A stretch of 64,000 bases of DNA from Phycisphaerales bacterium (GTDB lineage: Bacteria; Planctomycetota; Phycisphaerae; Phycisphaerales; SM1A02): the NCBI GenBank assembly GCA_022446885.1, contig JAKVBU010000006.1, positions 186,001 to 250,000 of the forward strand. Direction: 5' to 3'. Positions 1-9,251 of the stretch are shown here, piece by piece (positions within the stretch are counted from its first letter, which is position 1; every line of letters begins with the position of its first letter). Under the pieces are notes generated by a model. It was not told the origin of the DNA. It worked only from the letters and a program-made list of their open reading frames with translations, and ran no database searches. The translations under genes were made by a program, and so were the position numbers.

Positions 1-2559
1 GGCCGAGACACTTGGCATCACACGTTCTTCGAGATGCTCGGCAATTGGTCATTCGGCGACTATTTCAAGGCTGAAGCCATCACCTGGGCGTGGCAATTGC
101 TCACCGAGGTGTGGGGTTTGCCCAAGGAACGGCTGCACGTGACCGTGTTCGCCGGGGACGAAGCCGACGGCCTCGGTCCCGACGAAGAGGCCGAGCAACT
201 CTGGGCCCAGTGCACCGACATCGACCCGACCCACATCACCCGCTGGGGTCGCAAGGACAACTTTTGGGAGATGGGGGCATCGGGTCCATGTGGCCCCTGC
301 AGTGAAATCCACTTCGATTCCACACCCGACTGCAGTGGTGCTCCACTGGTGAACGCCGATCACCCCGACGTGATCGAGATCTGGAATCTCGTTTTCATGC
401 AATTCGATCGCCGCAGCGACGGCACGCTGGTCGAATTGCCGGCGCGGCACGTGGACACGGGCATGGGGCTTGAGCGAATCGTTCGAGTCTGCCAAGGCGT
501 TCGCAGCAACTACGCCACCGATCTCTGGGCACCACTGTTCAACTCCATCCAGAGTTGCACCGGTGCCCCGGCGTATACGGATGATGACTCCAATCCCGTC
601 GATGTCGCCTACCGGGTAGTGGCTGATCACGTGCGCTGCCTGACCGTGTCGCTGGCAGACGGTGCACGACCCGGGCCCGACGGACGTGGCTATGTGCTGC
701 GACGGATTCTGCGACGCGGTGTGCGCATGGCACGGCAGTCGCTTGGCGCCACCGATCCACTGCTCTGCCGTCTGGTACCGACCGTGGTCGAAGAACTGGG
801 CGACGTATTCGAGGCGTTGCGATCCGACCCCGATCTGATCGCGTCCATCATCGAGGACGAAGAACGTGCATTCCTGCGGACGCTCGATCGAGGGCTGCTG
901 CTATTCGACGAGGCGGCTCAGCGCGGCGGCAACTCGATTTCAGGCGAAGACGCGTTCACGCTGCACGACACGTGGGGATTCCCCATCGATCTCACCGAGC
1001 AGATGGCGCTTGAGCGTGGCATTCAAGTAGACAAAGCCGACTACGAGGCACGAATGGATGCAGCTCGTGCCCTGAGCCGCGCAGGCGGCGGGGCTGACGC
1101 AGCCGCGACGCTGCCGCCCGACGCTATCGCGGGCCTGGAAGCACTTGGTGCCAAGCCGACGGATGACGCAGCCAAGTTCCATGACAAGCCGGTGGCACTC
1201 GCTCGCATCGTGGGCCTGTGGGACGGCACTCAGTTGGTCGATCAACTGCATGGCGCATGCGAGGGCATCGTGATCCTCGACCGGACCACCTTCTACGGAG
1301 AACAAGGTGGCCAGATTGGTGACACAGGCCGCCTCATCACCGAAGCCGAAGGGGCCACGCATGGTGGCGCGACATTTCAGGTAACGGATACGCAGCGTGC
1401 GGGCGACTGGGTGCTGCACATCGGCCGCGTCAGTGAAGGCGACCTTCGCCGCGGGGATCACGTCACCACCCGAGTGAATGTGGCCCGCCGCAGCCAGATC
1501 GAGGCCAACCACACCGCAACGCACGTGCTCAATCATGCCCTGCGAGCCCACCTGGGCACCGAAGCTGACCAGCGGGGATCGCTCGTGGCTGATGATCGAC
1601 TGCGGTTTGACGTATCGACTCGAACCGCCCCGGACACGGAGACCATCGCTGCCATCGAGCAGCACGTCTCGGACATGATCGCGGGCAATTTGTCAGTACA
1701 GGCACGCGAGTGTCCACTGGAAGTCGCCCAACGGATGACCGGCGTGCGGGCCGTGTTTGGTGAGCGCTACCCCGACCCGGTTCGAGTGGTGAGCATCGGA
1801 CCGTCGATCGATGAGCTGATGAACCAGCCCGAAGGTGACTGGGGCGATGCCTCGATCGAGTTCTGCGGCGGAACCCACCTGCAGACAACTGGCGGCATTG
1901 AAGACTTTGTACTGACACAAGAACAGGGGTTGGCCGCTGGTATTCGGCGAGTCGTTGCCGTGACCGGCGAACGGGCCAGATCCCTCCGAGCGAGCGGAGA
2001 GACTCTGCTGCAACAGGTTGAGCAGGCGATGGCCGCAGATGACGCGAGCCTTGAGGCTCATGTTGAGTCGATTGCCCGTGACCATGTCGAACTCGAACTG
2101 GGTTTGGTGCACCGACGGCGCGTTGATGAGGCGCTGGACACGCTTCGAGACAGGGTCAAGAAAGTCCGCAAGGCAGCGTCGGGTGAATCCAAAGCGGCTG
2201 CGATCGATGCCGCACGCCTGCTGGCCGAGGCGGGCGGCGATTTGATTGTGGGCGAAGTACCAGCCGGAGACAAAGATGCCCTGCTGGCTGCGATGGATAC
2301 CGTCAAAGGCAACTGCCCTGAGGCCGCCTGCCTCCTGGCATCCAGAGATGACGCGAGCGTACTGATCGTGGCCCGTGTGCCCGACGCCGGAATCAAGGCC
2401 GGGCTCAAGGCCGGTGATTGGGTCCGCGAAGTGGCGAAGGCCTGCGGTGGAGGCGGCGGTGGCCGGCCCGACATGGCCCAGGCCGGCGGAAAGAACCCAG
2501 ATGCCCTGCCCGAGGCACTCGAGAAGGCGACGACATTCGCCAAGGAGAAACTGGGATGA
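1..2559 (+). CDS. alaS: Alanine--tRNA ligase, 5'-truncated by the window edge
   Basis: Charges tRNA-Ala and edits mischarged Ser/Gly in the cytoplasm. The reading frame is open from base 1 (GRDTWHHTFFEMLGNWSFGDY, the class II catalytic core), so the start lies outside the window. By comparison with the family, roughly the first 80-85 residues are missing. The editing domain is present, with zinc-ligand motifs HTATH (around base 1510) and CGGTH (around base 1865). The C-terminal C-Ala region ends in a Gly-rich stretch followed by GGRPDMAQAGG, which is typical. The ATG of the next gene overlaps the stop (ATGA). Confidence 0.97.
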   Translation, partial: GRDTWHHTFFEMLGNWSFGDYFKAEAITWAWQLLTEVWGLPKERLHVTVFAGDEADGLGPDEEAEQLWAQCTDIDPTHITRWGRKDNFWEMGASGPCGPCSEIHFDSTPDCSGAPLVNADHPDVIEIWNLVFMQFDRRSDGTLVELPARHVDTGMGLERIVRVCQGVRSNYATDLWAPLFNSIQSCTGAPAYTDDDSNPVDVAYRVVADHVRCLTVSLADGARPGPDGRGYVLRRILRRGVRMARQSLGATDPLLCRLVPTVVEELGDVFEALRSDPDLIASIIEDEERAFLRTLDRGLLLFDEAAQRGGNSISGEDAFTLHDTWGFPIDLTEQMALERGIQVDKADYEARMDAARALSRAGGGADAAATLPPDAIAGLEALGAKPTDDAAKFHDKPVALARIVGLWDGTQLVDQLHGACEGIVILDRTTFYGEQGGQIGDTGRLITEAEGATHGGATFQVTDTQRAGDWVLHIGRVSEGDLRRGDHVTTRVNVARRSQIEANHTATHVLNHALRAHLGTEADQRGSLVADDRLRFDVSTRTAPDTETIAAIEQHVSDMIAGNLSVQARECPLEVAQRMTGVRAVFGERYPDPVRVVSIGPSIDELMNQPEGDWGDASIEFCGGTHLQTTGGIEDFVLTQEQGLAAGIRRVVAVTGERARSLRASGETLLQQVEQAMAADDASLEAHVESIARDHVELELGLVHRRRVDEALDTLRDRVKKVRKAASGESKAAAIDAARLLAEAGGDLIVGEVPAGDKDALLAAMDTVKGNCPEAACLLASRDDASVLIVARVPDAGIKAGLKAGDWVREVAKACGGGGGGRPDMAQAGGKNPDALPEALEKATTFAKEKLG

Positions 2560-2882
2560 GCGACTCGAAGCCGGACAACACCCCGGAGCCTCGCCATCAC
2601 GTCACGGCGATTCGCACGGTGGAACGCCAGGTCGGTGACCACGTCATGGCCGCACTTGAAGACGAAGAAACCGTCGCAGTACTGACCACGATCGTCGGTG
2701 GTGTACGAACCGACCGTATCGTGTCATTGCCACTTGACGCCCACCAGGCGCAAGCGGTTTCTGAACTGCTGCAGGCAGCCCAGCGTGAGGCTGAGCAGGA
2801 TGATGACGACGAAGACGGACGACGCGAGGGCTTCCTTGGATTTCACGCCGTGCTCCGAGACGATGCAAAGGACGACGAATGA
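2556..2882 (+). CDS. Small acidic hypothetical protein (108 aa)
   Basis: Family not recognised. It starts at the ATG overlapping the alaS stop by 4 nt and ends in an ATGA overlap with the next gene, so it sits inside a translationally coupled series. The middle (about residues 25-65) is compact and mixed alpha/beta in character. It is followed by a strongly acidic run (EQDDDDEDGR) and an acidic C-terminus. There is no signal peptide or membrane segment. Its position suggests co-expression with alaS, but nothing in the sequence assigns a function. Confidence 0.75.
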   Translation: MSDSKPDNTPEPRHHVTAIRTVERQVGDHVMAALEDEETVAVLTTIVGGVRTDRIVSLPLDAHQAQAVSELLQAAQREAEQDDDDEDGRREGFLGFHAVLRDDAKDDE

Positions 2883-3832
2883 ACGCTGACCGCCGAACCG
2901 TCAACCGGGCCATTGCAGCAACAGCGCTACTGGGCCCGACTGCCTTGGCCTCCGATCCCGATCAGCAGAAGGACCCAATCCTCGTGACCGATTCCTCGAA
3001 ATGGCCCATCTCACTCGCCCAGTGGTCCCTGCATCGAAAGCACCATGCCGGTGAACTCAAGGCGGAAGACTTCCCGGCCTATTCAGCCGACACCTTCGAC
3101 ATTCGTGGAGTGGAGTACGTCAACTCCTTCTTCAAGGACAAGTCAACCGACGAAGCATGGCTGAGCGATCTCAATCGGCGATGCAGAGACGCAGGCGTCA
3201 CCAGCGTGCTCATCATGGTTGATGGTGAAGGCGCATTGGGTGACCCGGATGAAACCAAGCGGATGCAGGCCGTAGACAATCACCGTCGCTGGCTCGGTGC
3301 CGCCAAGCATCTGGGCTGCCACGCCATCCGCGTGAACGTACCCAGTGCTGGAACACCTGAGCAGCAGCGAGATTTGTGCGCCGACGGGCTTGCTCACCTG
3401 TGCGAGCATGCCGACAAGTTGGACTTGAACGTGGTCATCGAGAATCACGGTGGCCTCTCTAGCAATGGCGCTTGGCTGGCCGCCCTGGTGCAGAAGGTCA
3501 ATCACAAGCGGCTGGGTACGCTGCCCGACTTCGGCAACTTCGTGCTCGACTGGTCAACCATGAAGATGTACGACCGCTACAAGGGCATGGATGAACTGCT
3601 GCCCCATGCAAAGGCGTTGAGTGCCAAGTCGCATGAATTCGACGACGAGGGCAATGAAATCTTCTCCGACTACGGGAAGATGTTTGAGCTCGTTCGAAAG
3701 CAAGGATACGAGGGCTGGGTCGGGGTCGAGTATGAGGGCCCAAAACTCTCCGAAGACGACGGCATCAAGGCCACACGCGACCTACTCATCAGACATGGTT
3801 GCACGCTGACCGTGCCGGCAGCCAGTTCCTGA
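2879..3832 (+). CDS. Sugar phosphate isomerase/epimerase-like TIM-barrel protein
   Basis: 317 aa of the AP-endonuclease-2 / xylose-isomerase-like TIM-barrel superfamily. The N-terminus (RRTVNRAIAATALLG) looks like a weak Tat or Sec signal, suggesting export to the periplasm. The barrel begins with PISLAQWSLHRK. A VIENHGG strand end and a later VGVEYEG near the C-terminus carry acidic and His residues of the kind that bind a divalent metal in this fold. Substrate is unknown; these proteins often act on sugars or inositols. It overlaps the upstream gene by ATGA, and the next gene starts 1 nt after its stop. Confidence 0.8.
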   Translation: MNADRRTVNRAIAATALLGPTALASDPDQQKDPILVTDSSKWPISLAQWSLHRKHHAGELKAEDFPAYSADTFDIRGVEYVNSFFKDKSTDEAWLSDLNRRCRDAGVTSVLIMVDGEGALGDPDETKRMQAVDNHRRWLGAAKHLGCHAIRVNVPSAGTPEQQRDLCADGLAHLCEHADKLDLNVVIENHGGLSSNGAWLAALVQKVNHKRLGTLPDFGNFVLDWSTMKMYDRYKGMDELLPHAKALSAKSHEFDDEGNEIFSDYGKMFELVRKQGYEGWVGVEYEGPKLSEDDGIKATRDLLIRHGCTLTVPAASS

Positions 3833-3833
3833 C

Positions 3834-4856
3834 ATGTTGGCACTGGCTATCAAGGCCCAGGGCGATCCAGTTGCGCCAAATGCCGAGATGATTGAACTGC
3901 CCGAGCCCGAGCCCGGGCCGGGCGAATTGAGGGTGCGCACAGAGGCCTCAGCCTTCAATCACCTCGATCTGTGGGTAGGTCGAGGCTTGCCCGGCATCGA
4001 CACGCAGTACCCGCACGTGAGTGGCAGTGATGGCTGCGGCGTTGTAGACAAGGTAGGCGACGGAGTTGATGAGCACCTTATGGGCCGCCGCGTCGTTGTG
4101 AATGCAGCGATGGAACAGCCACAGAAGGGAAAGGTGGCTGGCCGTGACATTGTGATGCTCGGCGAACACACGCAGGGCACCCATGCTCAAGCATTCCTTT
4201 CCCCAGCAAGCAATGTCGTTGACGTGGGCGACGTGGATCCGATCAAGGCCGCCGCCTTTGGTCTGTCGCATCTCACAGCTTGGCGGATGATGGTGACTAG
4301 AGGCTGCCTCCAGCGAGGCGATCTCGTTTTGATCACGGGTATTGGTGGTGGCACGGCGCTAGCTGCCCTGAACATCGCGGAGCATTTTGACTGCACTTCG
4401 ATCGTCACCAGCCGCCATCAGTGGAAACTCGACAAGGCTGTTGCAATAGGCGCCGATCACGGCGTACTCGACACTGGCGAGGGCTTCTCCCGCTCGGTTC
4501 GTGGGCTGACGGACAAGCGAGGGGTAGATGTCTGCGTAGACTCGATCGGTGGCCCGGTACATCACGAGTGCATCAAGTCGCTTGCGCGAGGTGGGCGGCT
4601 TGTCATTTGTGGCTGCACCGCTGGGGCCCGACCTGCCACCGACCTCGCCCGTCTCTTCTGGAACCAGCAGTCGATACTTGGTTCCACAATGGGCGACATG
4701 AGTGAGTTCCGTGAGGCACTGGCACTGCTTACTGACGGCAGTCGAGGACCGGTGATCGACGCGGTCCATCCGGCTCGCGACGGTGCGGCTGCTCTCGAGC
4801 GGCTGGAGTCGGGCGAGCAATTCGGCAAGCTGGTGCTGGACTGGCGAACGGCCTGA
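3834..4856 (+). CDS. Zinc-independent quinone oxidoreductase-like MDR reductase
   Basis: 340 aa medium-chain dehydrogenase/reductase. The N-terminal GroES-like domain contains HLDLWVGRGLPG and the HVSGSDGCGVV strand. The Rossmann domain follows, with a nucleotide loop (ITGIGGGTALAAL) near residues 165-180 and VDVCVDSIGG. The four-cysteine structural zinc lobe of alcohol dehydrogenases is absent, and the usual catalytic Cys is not seen, which points to the quinone-reductase branch using NADPH. It starts 1 nt after the preceding stop, so it is likely co-transcribed. Substrate unknown. Confidence 0.85.
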   Translation: MLALAIKAQGDPVAPNAEMIELPEPEPGPGELRVRTEASAFNHLDLWVGRGLPGIDTQYPHVSGSDGCGVVDKVGDGVDEHLMGRRVVVNAAMEQPQKGKVAGRDIVMLGEHTQGTHAQAFLSPASNVVDVGDVDPIKAAAFGLSHLTAWRMMVTRGCLQRGDLVLITGIGGGTALAALNIAEHFDCTSIVTSRHQWKLDKAVAIGADHGVLDTGEGFSRSVRGLTDKRGVDVCVDSIGGPVHHECIKSLARGGRLVICGCTAGARPATDLARLFWNQQSILGSTMGDMSEFREALALLTDGSRGPVIDAVHPARDGAAALERLESGEQFGKLVLDWRTA

Positions 4857-4866
4857 CCGCTGCGGC

Positions 4867-4872
4867 TACAGT
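4867..4872 (+). promoter_or_regulatory. -10 hexamer TACAGT of a probable leaderless promoter
   Basis: TACAGT ends 6 nt before the ATG at 4879, inside the 22-nt gap between two same-strand genes. Transcription would start at or next to the ATG. No good -35 box is visible. Confidence 0.5.
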
Positions 4873-4878
4873 GCTCGC

Positions 4879-6003
4879 ATGCCACCACTTGAATTCAAGT
4901 CGAGCCCCGAACCGACGCTTGGTGTGGAAATCGAGTTGGGTGTCATCGACGCCGAGACGCATCTCCTCTCCCCCAAAGCCGGTGAGATTCTCGATCGCGT
5001 GCCCGACGGCTGGGGCGAGTACGTCAAACCAGAGTTCATGCAGGCGTATCTAGAGTTCAACACGGGCATCTGCGCCACTGTCGCTGATGCCGGCCGTGAC
5101 CTGAGCGAACGTCTGAAGTGGGGCTACGAGGTCGCCTCCGAATTGGGCTGCACCTACCTCTGGAGCGGAACCCATCCGGTTTCTCGATGGGACGAGCAGG
5201 CCATCACCGAAGACGAGCGTTATCACTGGCTGCTCGACACGATGCAGTTGGTCGCAAAGCGTCTGCTCTGCTTCGGCTTCCACGTGCATGTGGGCGTGAA
5301 TTCACCCGACAAGGCTGTGCAGTTGTGTGACAGGCTCATGCGACATCTGCCGGTGCTGCTTGCGATGTCATCCAACTCCCCTTGGTGGAACGGCCACGAT
5401 ACGGGTCTCGCCTCCTATCGAAGCAAGATCATGGAGTCGCTGCCCACCGCCGGCCTGCCCGAAACCATGCGGAACTGGTCGGAGTTCACGTGGCTGATTG
5501 AGCACCTGCGCAGTACCAACTTTATTCGCTCATCCAAAGAGATCTGGTGGGATGTGCGTCCGGTCGGGCGATTCGGAACAGTCGAAGTGCGGGTGATGGA
5601 TACGCCGTTGCGGATGCGTGATCTGCTGGGGCTGACTGCTTTGGTGCAGTGTCTAATCGTCGGTATCGGTGACGAGATCGACAAGGGCCTGTATCAGGTG
5701 GACTGCCATCCCATGATCGCCCGCCAGAACAAGTGGCATGCAGTCAGGTGGGGCCTCGACGCCACACTCGTCGACTCTGACACGATGCTCGCTGCCCCCG
5801 CACGTCAACTTGCTCGTCGGATGATCGACTTGTGCATGCCGGTTGCCGAGCGACTCGACTGCGTTCGCGAACTCCGATTCGCCGAGGCGATTCTCGATGA
5901 AGGCACCGGCACCGATCGTCAACTGGGCTTCGCCAAGGACGGCGGCGAACACATTGCTCCGGGCATCGTCGATTTGACCGGCCTGCCGTGGGAAGACTGC
6001 TGA
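4879..6003 (+). CDS. Carboxylate-amine ligase, YbdK/GCS2 family
   Basis: 374 aa protein of the glutamate-cysteine ligase type 2 family, which makes gamma-glutamyl or related amide bonds with ATP. Family hallmarks are TLGVEIELGVID at the N-terminus, the metal/ATP motif CFGFHVHVG in the middle, and RPVGRFGTVEVRVMD. I chose the ATG at 4879 because family similarity begins there and a -10 hexamer sits 6 nt upstream; an in-frame extension to 4783 would overlap the previous gene. True substrates in the YbdK group are often unproven, so glutathione synthesis should not be assumed. Its stop is 9 nt from the stop of the convergent gene. Confidence 0.9.
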   Translation: MPPLEFKSSPEPTLGVEIELGVIDAETHLLSPKAGEILDRVPDGWGEYVKPEFMQAYLEFNTGICATVADAGRDLSERLKWGYEVASELGCTYLWSGTHPVSRWDEQAITEDERYHWLLDTMQLVAKRLLCFGFHVHVGVNSPDKAVQLCDRLMRHLPVLLAMSSNSPWWNGHDTGLASYRSKIMESLPTAGLPETMRNWSEFTWLIEHLRSTNFIRSSKEIWWDVRPVGRFGTVEVRVMDTPLRMRDLLGLTALVQCLIVGIGDEIDKGLYQVDCHPMIARQNKWHAVRWGLDATLVDSDTMLAAPARQLARRMIDLCMPVAERLDCVRELRFAEAILDEGTGTDRQLGFAKDGGEHIAPGIVDLTGLPWEDC

Positions 6004-6012
6004 ACCAGCCGG

Positions 6013-7209
6013 TCACAATTGCTTCAAGACGATTTCACCTCGGCCATCACGGCCCCCAGCCCCCTTGGCCTGTACCTTCAACTGAGGTGATCGAACGATA
6101 CTGGGCACGCGCAGGGTGTACACATTCTGGCTGGGATTGTGGCCGGTGAAGCCCTTGTGCACATCAGCGGCCACCTCGCGATTGCCGTCGAAAAGCCGAA
6201 CTTCGGCTACATCCAGGCCGTGTCGCCCACGCTTCCAATTGAAGGTCACTGTCCAGACGCCCGGTTCAAGTACATCGGGCAGGCCCTCGATGCGCCACTC
6301 GCGATACTGATCGGTCAGATGTCGACCCTCCCAGCCCATCTCAATCGAGGGATGACCGTACAACTGCTGGGCCATACGCCTCCCGGCCTTGCCTGCCACC
6401 GTTTCGGGCGCGGTGGTATGAGCCATCTTGTAGTGACGCTCCGCAAGCTCGTCCTTGCCCTCTGAGTGACGATAGACCGACCCAAGGGCATTGTGAATCC
6501 ACGCCTGCTGCTCAGGTGTGTACACGTCGGCAGCAAGCATGCCTTGCAGCCTGTTGATCGCATCCTGGGCCTGACCCTGCCGAGTCTCACGGACAGCGCC
6601 ATGCACAAGATTGTGGAAGTGCCCAAACGACGCCCTTCGTCGCTTGCCACCGGCGTCTGCCGGGTCGATCTCCTCAAGCCGCTCGAGTACAGACTTGGGC
6701 ACTTCGAGATTCTGATCGAGTACTCCGTGAAGTGCGGAGACTTCCGCAGCGACATTCCCGGAAGCCGCAGCAGTTCGTGCCTGTCGTTGCAGCAGCACCC
6801 GCTTTCTGGCCGCTGCGGAGAACGTCGCCAACTCAGTCCGGGTTGATTCGAGATCGAGTGTCAGAGACTCCCCACCCAGCGTGGCGATGCGAGTTCCATC
6901 CGGCTCAAATGCCAGAAAGGCCGGGAATGTGCGGACCTGTTTGACATCAAATCCCTCGAGCACCTCGGCGTCCCTTTCGTCTGGAGATTCTCGAATGTCC
7001 AACGCAACAAGCACCACCTTGTCCAGACCCATGTGGCGATCCCACACGCTCCGCTTGAGTGTCTCACCTCGGACACACCAGTCACTCCCGTGGGCGAGGG
7101 CAATGATGGGCCACCCGGTCTCCTTGGCTGCAATCAGGGCTGCTGGCCAACTTGACTCCCGCTTTGGGGACGCAAGTGCAGCGAGACAGCAGATCAGTGT
7201 CGTGAACAT
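6013..7209 (-). CDS. Secreted thioredoxin-like protein with C-terminal beta domain
   Basis: 398 aa. Starts at the ATG overlapping the upstream stop (TGATG), giving a signal peptide MFTTLICCLAALAS. Residues about 20-130 resemble a thioredoxin_7 fold (IALAHGSDWC, then FPAFLAFEPDGT), but only one Cys remains where CxxC is usual (WCVRGE). This makes classical disulfide exchange unlikely. A helical, TPR-like middle (about 150-290) is followed by a beta-rich C-terminus (about 300-398; WTVTFNWKRGRHGLDVAEV), similar in style to carbohydrate- or ligand-binding sandwiches. It is the second gene of a two-gene unit with the transglutaminase-like protein. Confidence 0.7.
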   Translation of the reverse strand: MFTTLICCLAALASPKRESSWPAALIAAKETGWPIIALAHGSDWCVRGETLKRSVWDRHMGLDKVVLVALDIRESPDERDAEVLEGFDVKQVRTFPAFLAFEPDGTRIATLGGESLTLDLESTRTELATFSAAARKRVLLQRQARTAAASGNVAAEVSALHGVLDQNLEVPKSVLERLEEIDPADAGGKRRRASFGHFHNLVHGAVRETRQGQAQDAINRLQGMLAADVYTPEQQAWIHNALGSVYRHSEGKDELAERHYKMAHTTAPETVAGKAGRRMAQQLYGHPSIEMGWEGRHLTDQYREWRIEGLPDVLEPGVWTVTFNWKRGRHGLDVAEVRLFDGNREVAADVHKGFTGHNPSQNVYTLRVPSIVRSPQLKVQAKGAGGRDGRGEIVLKQL

Positions 7210-9239
7210 CAACTCGCCCTCCTGCCAAAGACCAGAATTCGGTGGTAGTGCAGGCACTGACCATCACGCTCGAAGCGAATGAACCTCGCCCTTGGTGTTG
7301 AATCCGTGAGGTCAATGCGTTGGTGAACACGTCCCGATGTCGTCACGCCGACCTGCTTCCAGTTCGATCCGTCTTCACTGACGAGAACACGTACGCCCTT
7401 CACCCGCGCGGGATGACCACCGCGGGCCTCAAGAACGATCCCGGAGAGGTCCCCATAGCCGGGCAGTTCAACCTCGAACCAGGGAGTCTTGCCGTTGTCG
7501 GTGTGAAAGAACCCTCCATGGTGTTCCAATACACCCCAATGCTGCTCGGGGCTGTCCCATCGGTTTCCCGGCTTGAAGATCCGTAGTGCGCCACCGCTGG
7601 AGAGCAACTCTCCCGGGAACGCTTCGACTTTCAGTTCCTCAAGTGTGGGCCGCGGCTCGAACAAAGAGGAAGCCCTCCGACCGATCCGCTGAAACGTCTC
7701 CAGGTCTCGATTCTGGGCGGCTGCCGGCAGCATGGTGCGGGCCAATTGCCGCAACACAGCCTCTCGCCCCTCACCCTTGCGACCGGATTGGGCCAGAAGC
7801 ACGGTCTCGAATCTCTCGGCCAGTTCGGGGTCGCCTTCAATCTTGCCCTGAGCCCAGGCCACAAATGGCGGGCCTGTGGAAGGATCGTCAATCACACGCT
7901 CGAGGAGGTCCTCCAGCAATTGGGCCCGGCCTGCAGAACTGTCGGCCTGTGCCCACGCCCAATCAAACACCCGCTCGATGTGCCATCGGACAGGCCCCCA
8001 GCCCTTGAGATTCTGCAACCACGGGTTCAGCACCTCGATCGCATCACGGTCCTTCAACAGTGCCGGTATCAAATGGCCACGCATAATGTGCCACGCTGGT
8101 TCGGGGTGGTCCGGCATCAGTGACTGCACCAGGGTGCCCTGCAACTGCCTCCACCAAGCGCCGTTCATCTCATGCCGCGTACCGAAGCGGGCCGCCCTCG
8201 CCCAGACCTCTTCACTCAGAGGTTGGGCCCGGCATGCCGCCATGAGGGCCGCGTTCGCCTTAGCCGGTCGGCCCTCTGCCTCATACCATGCAGCCCGCCT
8301 CAGTTGGTCACCGGCTCTTCGCATGGCGACCTCATCGTCCATGGCCTGTTGCGCCATGACCAGCGCCGACCAGTTGCTGCGAACAACATTGGTGTGCAGC
8401 CCTCGTTTCCAGCTCAGCGAGTAGCACGGCTGCCAAACATGAGGCTTGGTCTGCACTGCATAGGCACAGTGCCCGGGTTCACCCATGGTCAGGGCCGGAA
8501 TACCTGAAGCGAGGGCTGAGGCGGCGCCCACGTGTGAAAGGGCCCCGCAGACGCCCCCCACATGCATGGCCATCTCTGGACTGCTGTCATACGAACCATC
8601 AAATGGCATGTAGTACATTGGGCCCTGTACGGAGTCGCCGAATGCATTTTGTCCTCTGTAGGGTGCATACCACGCCGTGCCTGAATACCGGGATCGGGGC
8701 ACCTGAACTTGATCACGCAGATAGTCGAGTGCCTCAATGGTCGTCATGTTCTTCCACTGCAGACCACTGGCGAGGAACCGACGCTCGAACGTGCTCAGGT
8801 CGCCATAGCCGGCATTGAGCAGTTCATCGTTCCATGAGTCTCTGAACCAGCGATAGCGATCTGCATACACCTCAGAGTTGTCTGCAGATCCACTCATGCC
8901 CAGACTCAAGGCAGTGGCCGTCGCCATGGAGCGATGCACTTGGTGGTCGGCGAGCCCCAGATCTTCACGCCACAGTTCGAACAGAAAGGGGATGACAATC
9001 TCGGGGTGTTTGGTTGGCCCACTGTCGAAGAGCTCGTGCAACCACTCGGGATCTGACTCGAGTTCGTCGAGGAACGCGCGCCCATCGGCAGATGCCTGAA
9101 GCTGACCGATGGTGTCCTCACCAGCGAACTCGCTCAACTGCCATGCCAACAGGCCATCGGCGTCAGGAATTGCCGCACAAGGCCGGGGGCCAAGGCCCCA
9201 GGTAAGCGCCACGACTGTGGTCAGCCTGAACATCCGCAT
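7209..9239 (-). CDS. Secreted transglutaminase-like protein with C-terminal discoidin domain
   Basis: 676 aa with an N-terminal signal peptide. A transglutaminase-like core is indicated by GGVCGALSHVG (Cys231) and GEPGHCAYAV (His257), the spacing and surroundings expected for a Cys-His catalytic pair. A helical middle region follows, and the last ~130 residues read as an F5/8 (discoidin) beta-sandwich with VKGVRVLVSEDGSNWKQVG. Likely role (inference): acts on a surface peptide or glycan with the discoidin domain as anchor. The ATG at 9239 lies 6 nt after TAGACT, fitting a leaderless start. The stop overlaps the next ATG, so both are probably made together. Confidence 0.75.
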   Translation of the reverse strand: MRMFRLTTVVALTWGLGPRPCAAIPDADGLLAWQLSEFAGEDTIGQLQASADGRAFLDELESDPEWLHELFDSGPTKHPEIVIPFLFELWREDLGLADHQVHRSMATATALSLGMSGSADNSEVYADRYRWFRDSWNDELLNAGYGDLSTFERRFLASGLQWKNMTTIEALDYLRDQVQVPRSRYSGTAWYAPYRGQNAFGDSVQGPMYYMPFDGSYDSSPEMAMHVGGVCGALSHVGAASALASGIPALTMGEPGHCAYAVQTKPHVWQPCYSLSWKRGLHTNVVRSNWSALVMAQQAMDDEVAMRRAGDQLRRAAWYEAEGRPAKANAALMAACRAQPLSEEVWARAARFGTRHEMNGAWWRQLQGTLVQSLMPDHPEPAWHIMRGHLIPALLKDRDAIEVLNPWLQNLKGWGPVRWHIERVFDWAWAQADSSAGRAQLLEDLLERVIDDPSTGPPFVAWAQGKIEGDPELAERFETVLLAQSGRKGEGREAVLRQLARTMLPAAAQNRDLETFQRIGRRASSLFEPRPTLEELKVEAFPGELLSSGGALRIFKPGNRWDSPEQHWGVLEHHGGFFHTDNGKTPWFEVELPGYGDLSGIVLEARGGHPARVKGVRVLVSEDGSNWKQVGVTTSGRVHQRIDLTDSTPRARFIRFERDGQCLHYHRILVFGRRAS

Positions 9240-9245
9240 GTGGCG

Positions 9246-9251
9246 AGTCTA
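9246..9251 (-). promoter_or_regulatory. -10 hexamer TAGACT of a probable leaderless promoter
   Basis: On the minus strand TAGACT is separated by 6 nt from the ATG at 9239. It also overlaps the 3' end of the upstream tmk gene, so the two-gene unit has its own promoter. Confidence 0.45.
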
